A stretch of DNA of 49,495 nucleotides from Candidatus Woesearchaeota archaeon. Its GTDB lineage: Archaea > Nanobdellota > Nanobdellia > Woesearchaeales > JABIAG01. The first letter of the stretch is position 1, and each line of letters starts with the position of its first letter. The notes under the pieces were generated by a model that searched no databases, was not told where the DNA came from, and was given only the letters and a program-made list of their open reading frames with translations. The DNA lies in the NCBI GenBank assembly GCA_018653365.1, contig JABIAG010000001.1, positions 161,031 to 210,525 on the forward strand. The letters run 5' to 3'. Shown here in pieces: positions 43,103 through 49,495 of the stretch. Made by a program: the position numbers and the translations under genes.

Positions 43103-45679
43103 ATGGAAGAATCAGAAAAATACGTATACAAACGAGTAAGATTCATAGACTTTGGAGTACTATCCCCTAAAAAAATTAAGGAGATGGCCTCAGCAAAAGT
43201 TGTAACTCCTGAATTATATGATAAAGAAGGTTACCCTGTAGATGGAGGCCTAATGGATGTAAGACTAGGAGTTATCGATCCAGGTCTAAACTGTAAAACT
43301 TGCGGATCAAAACTAAAAGAATGTCTAGGACACTTTGGATTCATAGAATTAGCAAGACCATTAATTCACATCAAATTCGTATCACAAATACAAGCACTAC
43401 TTGCAGGAACCTGCAGAGAGTGTGGAATACCTCTAATGACACAAGCTAAAATCGAAAAAGAATTAGCAAACATAAAAAAATTAGAAAAAGAGGTTAACCA
43501 AACAATCGTTGCAAAATACATTAAAAAAATAATTGCAAGACTAAAAACACAAACTGCTTGTCCACACTGTAAAGCAAAACAACCAAAAATCAAAATCGAA
43601 AAACCAACAACCTTCTTTGAAGCAGAAAAAAGAGTAACACCAATTGAGATAAGAACCAGATTAGAAAAAGTATCTGATGAACATCTACCTTTGTTTGGAA
43701 TGAATCCAGAAACTGTAAGACCTGAATGGCTAGTATTAACACTCTTACCCATTCCTCCAGTAACAATGAGACCTTCTATCACTTTAGAATCAGGAGAACG
43801 ATCTGAAGACGATTTAACTCACAAATTGGGAGACATTGTACGTATAAATCAAAGACTTTTTGAAAATATTAATGCAGGAGCACCAGAAATTATCATCGAA
43901 GACCTGTGGGATCTCTTACAATATCACGTAACAACATTTTTCGATAATGCAGTAGCACAATTACCTCCAGCAAGACACAGATCTGGACAACCACTAAAAA
44001 CCATTACTGAAAGAATAAAAAGTAAAGAGGGTCGTATTCGTCATAACCTTGCAGGAAAAAGAACAAACTTTTCAGCAAGAACCGCAATCAGTCCAGACTC
44101 AAAATTAAAAATTAATGAAGTAGGAGTTCCCAAAATAATTGCAATGAAACTATCAGTTCCAGAAAAAGTAACTGAATGGAACATGGAATACATGAAACAA
44201 TTTGTAGAAAATGGACCAAAAAAATACCCTGGAGCAAATTACATAGAAAGACCTGATGGAAAAAAGAAAAAAGTAACCTCTGAAACTAAAGAAGCAGCAC
44301 TTGAGGAACTACAACCCGGATATGTAATTGAAAGACATCTAATGGACGGAGATATTGCAATCTTTAACAGACAACCCTCTCTACACAGAATGAGTATGAT
44401 GTGTCACAAAGTACGAGTTTTACCCTACAAAACATTCAGAATGAACCCTGCAGTAAACCATCCCTACAACGCAGATTATGATGGAGATGAGATGAACCTG
44501 CACATACCACAAACAGAAGAAGCAAGAGCAGAAGCAGAAATACTGATGCAAGTACAAACACAATTAATTTCACCAAGATACGGAAGTTCAGTAATCGGAT
44601 GTATCCAAGATGCAGTAAGTGGAAATTATGTACTTACAAAATACATGAAAATAACAAAACAAGAAGCAATAGATTTACTTTACGCAATTGGCGTAGATGA
44701 AATTAACATTACTAAAGAAATATTAGACGGAAAAGAATTAGTATCAGAATTATTCCCAAAAGACTTTGATTTTAAAGGAGAATCCAAAACTGGAGAAGAA
44801 ATCGAAATCAAAAAAGGGAAACTAGTACATGGAGTACTTGACAACGCTAACTTAGGAGGCGGCGGAGCAGGATTGCTACTAAGAAGAATACATCAAAAAT
44901 ACGGCGAAGAACTAGCAGTAGACCTATTATACAAATTATTCCGACTAGGAATTGAGGTTATAACAAGATACGGCTTTACAGCATCACTATCTGATCTAGA
45001 CCTTCCAGAAACTGCAGAAGAAAAAATTCAAAATGTTCTAAAAGAATCAGAAGGAAAAGTAAAAGAATTCATCACACAATATGAAGAAAAAACACTAGAG
45101 TTAATTGCAGGTAAAACCCTAAAAGAAACACTAGAACTAAGAATTTTAGAAGCACTAAACAAATCAAGAAATGAGGCAGGGGAGTTAGTAGCAGAATATT
45201 CCAAAAAAGATTCAAACCTAATGGTAATGGCAACATCAGGAGCAAAAGGAAAGATGATAAACTTTACTCAGATGTGCGGTTGTGTAGGACAACAGGCTTT
45301 AAGAGGACAAAGAATCAATAAAGGATTTAAAAACAGAACTCTATCAGTATTTAAAGTTGGAGAACTAAGTCCAAAAGCACACGGATTTGTAAGATCAGGA
45401 TTCAAGGGCGGACTAGGACCTTCAGAATTCTTCTTCCAAGCAATGGTAGGAAGAGATTCACTAATGGATACTGCTTTGCGTACACCAAAATCAGGATATC
45501 TTTACAGAAGATTAGCAAACGCAATGCAAGACTTGAAGGTAGAATATGATGGTACTGTAAGAGACGCATCAAACAAAATTATTCAATTCAGTTATGGTGA
45601 AGATAACATTGACGTATCAAAATCAGAAAAAGGAATAATCAACGTAAAAAGAATCATACACGAGGTTGAACAATCATGA
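43103..45679 (+). CDS. rpoA1: RNA polymerase subunit A' (N-terminal part of A)
   Basis: 858 residues. The clamp zinc motif is CKTCGSKLKECLGHFGF with a second Cys pair at CRECG and CPHCK. The catalytic loop is NADYDGDEMNLH. GPSEFFFQAMVGRDSLMDTA marks the bridge-helix/trigger-loop region. The start has GAGG 6 bases upstream. The stop overlaps rpoA2 by ATGA. Confidence 0.97.
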   Translation: MEESEKYVYKRVRFIDFGVLSPKKIKEMASAKVVTPELYDKEGYPVDGGLMDVRLGVIDPGLNCKTCGSKLKECLGHFGFIELARPLIHIKFVSQIQALLAGTCRECGIPLMTQAKIEKELANIKKLEKEVNQTIVAKYIKKIIARLKTQTACPHCKAKQPKIKIEKPTTFFEAEKRVTPIEIRTRLEKVSDEHLPLFGMNPETVRPEWLVLTLLPIPPVTMRPSITLESGERSEDDLTHKLGDIVRINQRLFENINAGAPEIIIEDLWDLLQYHVTTFFDNAVAQLPPARHRSGQPLKTITERIKSKEGRIRHNLAGKRTNFSARTAISPDSKLKINEVGVPKIIAMKLSVPEKVTEWNMEYMKQFVENGPKKYPGANYIERPDGKKKKVTSETKEAALEELQPGYVIERHLMDGDIAIFNRQPSLHRMSMMCHKVRVLPYKTFRMNPAVNHPYNADYDGDEMNLHIPQTEEARAEAEILMQVQTQLISPRYGSSVIGCIQDAVSGNYVLTKYMKITKQEAIDLLYAIGVDEINITKEILDGKELVSELFPKDFDFKGESKTGEEIEIKKGKLVHGVLDNANLGGGGAGLLLRRIHQKYGEELAVDLLYKLFRLGIEVITRYGFTASLSDLDLPETAEEKIQNVLKESEGKVKEFITQYEEKTLELIAGKTLKETLELRILEALNKSRNEAGELVAEYSKKDSNLMVMATSGAKGKMINFTQMCGCVGQQALRGQRINKGFKNRTLSVFKVGELSPKAHGFVRSGFKGGLGPSEFFFQAMVGRDSLMDTALRTPKSGYLYRRLANAMQDLKVEYDGTVRDASNKIIQFSYGEDNIDVSKSEKGIINVKRIIHEVEQS

Positions 45680-46800
45680 ATATTCCAAAAGAATACCTGA
45701 ACGAATTTCCTGAAAAAATAATTGACGATTTAAAAGAATCAGGAAAAGGATTGACAGATTCAAAATTCAAAAAAGTGTTAGAAAAAACACTAGAAGAATA
45801 CAAAAAAGCAAGAATAACCCCTGGAGAATGTGTTGGCCTAGTTGGAGCTGAAAGTATAGGAGAACCAGGAACACAGATGACCTTAAACACATTCCACTTT
45901 GCAGGAGTCTCTGAAATGAACGTAACAATGGGACTGCCAAGAATTATTGAAATCCTAGATGGAAGAAAAACCATCTCTACACCAATGATGGAAGTATACC
46001 TGAAAGGAAAGTTAAGTGGTGAAAAAGTAAAAGCTCACGCTCTAATGCTAAAAGAAACACTATTGGGTGTTGTAGTTGATGAATTCAATATCGACATAGC
46101 AGACCTAAAAATTGATGTACTATTAAAAGAAGATAAACTAACTGAAAGAAGTTTAACCTCTGCAACAGTAGCAAACGTAATCAAAAAAGCAATCAAAAAA
46201 GCAACAGTAACAAAAGAAGACAATACCGTTACTGTTAAACTAACTGGAAAAGATGCATCACTAAACGAATTATACAGAACAAAAGAAAAATTAAAAGACG
46301 TATTCGTAAGTGGAATAAAAGGAATAAAAGAAGTACTTCCAGTAAAAAGAAAAGAAGAATTCATAATAATTACTGCAGGCTCAAACCTGAACGAAGTAAT
46401 GGCACTAGACTTTGTAGACACTACTAGAACCACTAGTAATGATTTATACGAAGTACACGCCGTGCTAGGAGTAGAAGCAGCAAGACAACTAATCATAGAC
46501 GAAGTAATGAAAGTTATGGAGAATCAAGGTTTAAACGTTGATGTTAGACACATAATGCTAGTAGCAGATACAATGTGTGTAAACGGAAACATAAAAGGAA
46601 TTACACGATACGGTGTAGTAAGTGAAAAATCATCCGCTCTAGCAAGAGCATCATTCGAAACTCCAGTAAAACATATACTGGCAGCTGCACTGACTGGTGA
46701 AAGAGACGAATTAACTTCAGTAGTAGAAAATGTAATGTTAAATCAACCAGTTCCATTAGGAACAGGACTTCCAGGATTGGTAACTGAGGTGAAAAAGTAA
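45676..46800 (+). CDS. rpoA2: RNA polymerase subunit A'' (C-terminal part of A)
   Basis: 374 residues. VGLVGAESIGEPGTQMTLNT is the trigger-loop motif. GVSEMNVTMGLPRIIEILDG, YGVVSEKSSALARASFETPV and PLGTGLPGLVTEV close the subunit. Together with A' it makes the second large subunit. Coupled to rpoA1 by the 4-base overlap. Confidence 0.97.
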   Translation: MNIPKEYLNEFPEKIIDDLKESGKGLTDSKFKKVLEKTLEEYKKARITPGECVGLVGAESIGEPGTQMTLNTFHFAGVSEMNVTMGLPRIIEILDGRKTISTPMMEVYLKGKLSGEKVKAHALMLKETLLGVVVDEFNIDIADLKIDVLLKEDKLTERSLTSATVANVIKKAIKKATVTKEDNTVTVKLTGKDASLNELYRTKEKLKDVFVSGIKGIKEVLPVKRKEEFIIITAGSNLNEVMALDFVDTTRTTSNDLYEVHAVLGVEAARQLIIDEVMKVMENQGLNVDVRHIMLVADTMCVNGNIKGITRYGVVSEKSSALARASFETPVKHILAAALTGERDELTSVVENVMLNQPVPLGTGLPGLVTEVKK

Positions 46801-46801
46801 A

Positions 46802-47092
46802 ATGGCTAAAAAGAAAAAAGCAATTGAAGAAAATGTTTTAAAAATAAAAAAAGCATTAGAAGAAGAAAAAGTTATTCTTGGAACCAAACAAGTACTGGAA
46901 GGACTACGTGAAGGAAAAGTAAAAGAAGTATACGTATCTACAAATTGCCCTCAAGATGTTCTTAAAGACATTGAACAACTAGCATCAATTTCTGCAATAG
47001 GGGTAATTAATTTGACTCAAGCAAACGACGAACTAGGAGTTGTTTGTAAAAAGCCATTCTCTATTTCAGTAATGGCAATCAAAAATGAGTAA
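46802..47092 (+). CDS. rpl30e: Ribosomal protein L30e
   Basis: 96 residues. VILGTKQVLEGLREGKVKEV and IGVINLTQANDELGVVCKKP are L7Ae/L30e-family RNA-binding motifs, and position after rpoA2 is the standard archaeal place of L30e. It starts 1 base after rpoA2 and overlaps nusA by 8 bases. Confidence 0.93.
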   Translation: MAKKKKAIEENVLKIKKALEEEKVILGTKQVLEGLREGKVKEVYVSTNCPQDVLKDIEQLASISAIGVINLTQANDELGVVCKKPFSISVMAIKNE

Positions 47093-47492
47093 AATTCTAT
47101 ACGATATGGAAACAATGAAGTTTTCCACCCTATTTGAATCTATGACTCGATCACGTCTAAAAGATTGCTTTAAAGACGAAGGATCAATCGTTTTTGTAGT
47201 AATGCCAGGTTATATGGCAAAAGCAATAGGCAAAGGTGGAGTAAATGTTAAAAAAGTTAGTTTTAAAATTAAGAAAGAAATTAAAATAGTCGAATTCAAA
47301 TCAAATGTTCTAGAATTCGTAAAAGGACTAGTTAGAGTTCCAGGAGTAGAAATTTTTGAAGAAAATGGAATAGTAATTAAATGTCCAAATTCAAAAATAA
47401 AAGGCCAGGTATTTGGACGAGAACGAGAAAACCTGAAATGGATGAATACATTAGTAAGCAGATATTTTAAGACAGAAATTAGGGTTGAGTAA
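47085..47492 (+). CDS. nusA: NusA-like KH-domain transcription factor
   Basis: 135 residues with two KH domains. The first has FVVMPGYMAKAIGKGGVNVK; the second has the VIKCPNSKIKGQVFGREREN loop. Archaeal NusA is this short form, lacking the bacterial N-terminal and S1 domains. It associates with transcription elongation and rRNA. A T-run (about 47499-47507) follows the stop and could end the rpo transcript. Confidence 0.92.
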   Translation: MSKILYDMETMKFSTLFESMTRSRLKDCFKDEGSIVFVVMPGYMAKAIGKGGVNVKKVSFKIKKEIKIVEFKSNVLEFVKGLVRVPGVEIFEENGIVIKCPNSKIKGQVFGRERENLKWMNTLVSRYFKTEIRVE

Positions 47493-47668
47493 TTCTTAGT
47501 GTTTTTTTAATGTAATTAAATAAGAAGGGGGGGTGATAACTTTTTATCCTCTTTAAACCACAACCTTTTTACAAACATCATTTTGTCATAGACTGACTTC
47601 ATTCTGGGTATAAAACTTTCGCATTAGCTACGAAAGCTTTATAAAGGGTTTGAGATTGCTTTTATTTA
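47493..47668 (+). promoter_or_regulatory. rps12-rps7 promoter with inverted repeat
   Basis: This 176-base gap has a T-run after nusA. CTTTCG (47616-47621) and CGAAAG (47631-47636) are inverted arms with a 9-base spacer, directly 5' of TTTATAAA (47638-47645), which is 27 bases from the S12 ATG. An arm pair touching the TATA box is placed like an operator or BRE-overlapping site. Confidence 0.5.
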
Positions 47669-48106
47669 ATGGGAAAGAAAACTAATGGTATAAATGCAGC
47701 TCAAAAGCTGAAGAAACGAAGAAATAGTTCTAACTGGCTTAGCAGAAGTTATAAAAATAAAGTTTTAGGTCTAAAAGTTAAAGCAGATCCATTAGAAGGA
47801 AGTTCACAAGCAAAAGGCATAGTTCTAGAAAAAGTACAAATAGAGGCAAAACAGCCAAACTCAGCAATGAGAAAATGTGTAAGAGTCCAATTAGTAAAAA
47901 ACGGAAAACAAATCACAGCATTCTGTCCAGGAGACGGAGCATCAAAAATGATCGATGAACACGACGAAGTAAACGTAGAGTGCATCGGTGGAAAGATGGG
48001 AAAAACCAAAGGAGACCTATCTGGAATAAGATGGCAAGTAATTAAAGTTAATGATCAAAGTCTAACTGCACTACTACATGGTAAACTGGAGAAAGCAAGA
48101 AGATGA
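47669..48106 (+). CDS. rps12: Ribosomal protein S12
   Basis: 145 residues, archaeal S23e-type length. The conserved core is [20 protein letters not shown] followed by [17 protein letters not shown]. It forms part of the decoding centre. It has its own promoter and overlaps rps7 by 4 bases. Confidence 0.97.
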   Translation: MGKKTNGINAAQKLKKRRNSSNWLSRSYKNKVLGLKVKADPLEGSSQAKGIVLEKVQIEAKQPNSAMRKCVRVQLVKNGKQITAFCPGDGASKMIDEHDEVNVECIGGKMGKTKGDLSGIRWQVIKVNDQSLTALLHGKLEKARR

Positions 48107-48696
48107 TAAAGTTCTTTGGAAGATGGGATGGCGAAGGAGTAATCGTACAAGATCCTGGACTAAAAGACTACATAATTTTAACTCCAAGACTAGTACCAAA
48201 AAGATATGGTAGATTCGCAAGTAACAGATTCCACAAATCAAAATGTTCAATCGTAGAAAGACTAGTAAATAAAGTAATGGTACCCGGGCATAAAGCAAAA
48301 AAACACAAAGCAAGCTCAGGACACATTACTGGAATGAACATACAAGCACTAAGAATCGTAGAAAAAGCATTCGAAATCATAGAACAAAGAACAAAACAAA
48401 ATCCTCTTGCAGTATTTGCTAAAGCTGTTGAAAATGGGGCTCCTAGAGAAGAAATAGTAGCAATCGAATACGGCGGAGCAAGATACCCAAAAGCAGTAGA
48501 ATGCGCACCACAAAGAAGAATAGATCTAGTAATGAGATATGTAACACAAGGAGCATATCAAAAAGCATTCAAAAAGAAAAAATCAATCTCAGAAACACTA
48601 GCAGACGAAATTTTAGCAGCATCTGCAATGAAATCAGAAAGTAACGTACTAGCAAAAAAACACGATTTAGAAAGACAAGCAGACGCTAGTAGATAA
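48103..48696 (+). CDS. rps7: Ribosomal protein S7
   Basis: 197 residues. [20 protein letters not shown] and the start [20 protein letters not shown] are S7 signatures, with the C-terminal [15 protein letters not shown] helix. It nucleates assembly of the small-subunit head. In many archaea EF-2 and EF-1A follow, but here an unrelated membrane gene comes next. Confidence 0.97.
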   Translation: MIKFFGRWDGEGVIVQDPGLKDYIILTPRLVPKRYGRFASNRFHKSKCSIVERLVNKVMVPGHKAKKHKASSGHITGMNIQALRIVEKAFEIIEQRTKQNPLAVFAKAVENGAPREEIVAIEYGGARYPKAVECAPQRRIDLVMRYVTQGAYQKAFKKKKSISETLADEILAASAMKSESNVLAKKHDLERQADASR

Positions 48697-48762
48697 ACAA
48701 ATTTCTTAGTAGTTAAGTGAGGAATAGAAATATTTATTAAGATTTTATTCTTAATTCCAATT

Positions 48763-49101
48763 ATGAATTGGGCAATGGTTCTAATAGGGGTGTTAATAGC
48801 TATACTCTTAGCAGTATTCTTATACACTCGCAAAGGTAAAAAACAAAAAACAGACTACTACTCCCTTTTTACAATAGGTATAATCTGGGTTGCAATTGGA
48901 ATTCCCTTAAAAAATGTTGGATTATGGGGATTGGGACTAGCATTCATGGTTGTTGGGCTGGTACATAAAAGTGAGTGGAAACAAAATATCAAGGATAGAA
49001 AAAAGCTAAACACAAAAGAAAGAAAAAAATTACTGTGGATTTTAACAATATTAGGAATTGTAGTATTGTTAGGGTTTGTAGCTTTCTCAATATTTAATTA
49101 G
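48763..49101 (+). CDS. Small membrane protein, 4 TM segments
   Basis: 112 residues. Hydrophobic segments lie at about 2-22, 36-50, 51-69 and 91-111, with a very basic cytosolic loop (KNIKDRKKLNTKERKK-like) before the last. No family recognised. TATTTATTAAG (about 48729-48739) is at leaderless distance. Its stop overlaps the convergent gene by 8 bases. Confidence 0.65.
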   Translation: MNWAMVLIGVLIAILLAVFLYTRKGKKQKTDYYSLFTIGIIWVAIGIPLKNVGLWGLGLAFMVVGLVHKSEWKQNIKDRKKLNTKERKKLLWILTILGIVVLLGFVAFSIFN

Positions 49102-49351
49102 AATATAAAGGATCTGGAGTTTCTTCATGAAGTTCATCCCAGTGTTTATCCTCATCCAATTGAGTTCTAATTCGGTTATATGAATTAAGTAAAGATAGGT
49201 TTGGTGAGGGCGAATAAGTAAACCACATTTCTTTTTCATCTTCTTGAACTCTGTTAACCGAATATAATGCTTGGGAATTTTCTTCTGTTTTCACTACAGG
49301 AAGCTTTCTTTCTGTTTGTGGTAGAATTGCATGAGATTGTAGTTTTTTCAT
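49094..49351 (-). CDS. Uncharacterised 85-residue protein
   Basis: 85 residues from ATG 49351 (MKKLQSHAILPQTERKLPVV), 28 bases from the minus-strand CTTTTTAAAAC (about 49375-49385). A GTG 18 bases upstream is less likely. The protein is polar, Tyr/Ser/Pro-rich (FTYSPSPNLSLLNSYNRIR), with no membrane segment. No family recognised. Confidence 0.55.
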   Translation of the reverse strand: MKKLQSHAILPQTERKLPVVKTEENSQALYSVNRVQEDEKEMWFTYSPSPNLSLLNSYNRIRTQLDEDKHWDELHEETPDPLYSN

Positions 49352-49392
49352 AGTTTTGAGAAGTTCCACTTGTTTTAAAAAGGTAACTGATA

Positions 49393-49495
49393 TTAATTAT
49401 CTTGATAGAAATCCAGGGCTTTTTTTAGCTCTTTTTTGTCTAAATCATTAAATTCGACCTTAGAAAAGTGATGTTTAGAATTATGTGAATCCCAG
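49393..49495 (-). CDS. Protein C-terminus (runs off window)
   Basis: An open frame of 33 codons enters from the right edge and stops at 49393. The end reads FNDLDKKELKKALDFYQDN, a charged amphipathic helix. The remainder is outside the window, so no assignment is possible. Confidence 0.5.
   Translation of the reverse strand, partial: WDSHNSKHHFSKVEFNDLDKKELKKALDFYQDN

Overview
The window is a gene-dense, AT-rich stretch of an archaeal chromosome. The archaeal assignment rests on split RNA polymerase subunits (H, B'', B', A', A''), Orc1/Cdc6, LonB, TFS, aEF1-beta, deoxyhypusine synthase, Taw1-type wyosine synthase, Trm1, an archaeal CCA-adding enzyme, translin and tRNA genes with anticodon-loop introns. 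Many small or trimmed proteins (half-size MFS carrier, EndoIII without an Fe-S tail, NMD3-like protein without zinc ribbons, Lys/Ala-rich H1-like protein) suggest a DPANN-type lineage such as Woesearchaeota or Pacearchaeota. That placement is inference; I recognise no marker that fixes it.

Layout. 1-1395: minus-strand cluster of three related membrane proteins. 1490-4096: translin-TrmJ pair, an unknown protein and a winged helix. 4188-8866: Wzz-like membrane protein and PEP synthase. 8961-14072: ATP-grasp ligase and DUF1704/MATCAP-like peptidase diverging from an AP-endonuclease/EndoIII pair, a RecB-like nuclease and an N-formylglutamate amidohydrolase-like gene. 14177-17301: two nucleotidyltransferases flanking the CCA enzyme, plus a membrane protein. 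17302-22924: winged helix, MoxR-VWA pair, phosphoesterase, Taw1 and a half-MFS protein. 23025-27626: PLP decarboxylase-deoxyhypusine synthase operon, GNAT, ferredoxin-thioredoxin fusion, and signal peptidase-TFS-YggU. 27675-32978: H1-like protein, NMD3-like protein, RtcA, a long coiled coil, a methyltransferase, a zinc ribbon and EF1-beta. 33022-36057: a 38-residue basic ORF, Orc1, a candidate origin, a winged helix and Trm1. 36109-39203: GHKL-like ATPase, M23-like protein and LonB. 39342-48696: tRNA-Asp, tRNA-Lys, rpoH-B2-B1-A1-A2, L30e, NusA, S12, S7. 48763-end: a small membrane protein and two minor genes.

Regulatory grammar. Most first genes of transcription units have a T/A box (TTTTTAAA, TTTATAAA or similar) whose centre lies 25-28 bases before the start codon. 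Such mRNAs would be leaderless, and I used this spacing to correct several starts. Downstream genes overlap by ATGA or a few bases, or carry GGTGA/GGAGG-type ribosome sites. Two divergent pairs appear to share one central TATA box, with start codons exactly 52 bases apart in both cases.

The most interesting candidate system is the ATP-grasp/DUF1704/N-formylglutamate-amidohydrolase group at 8961-14072, which could add and remove terminal amino acids on a protein or peptide.
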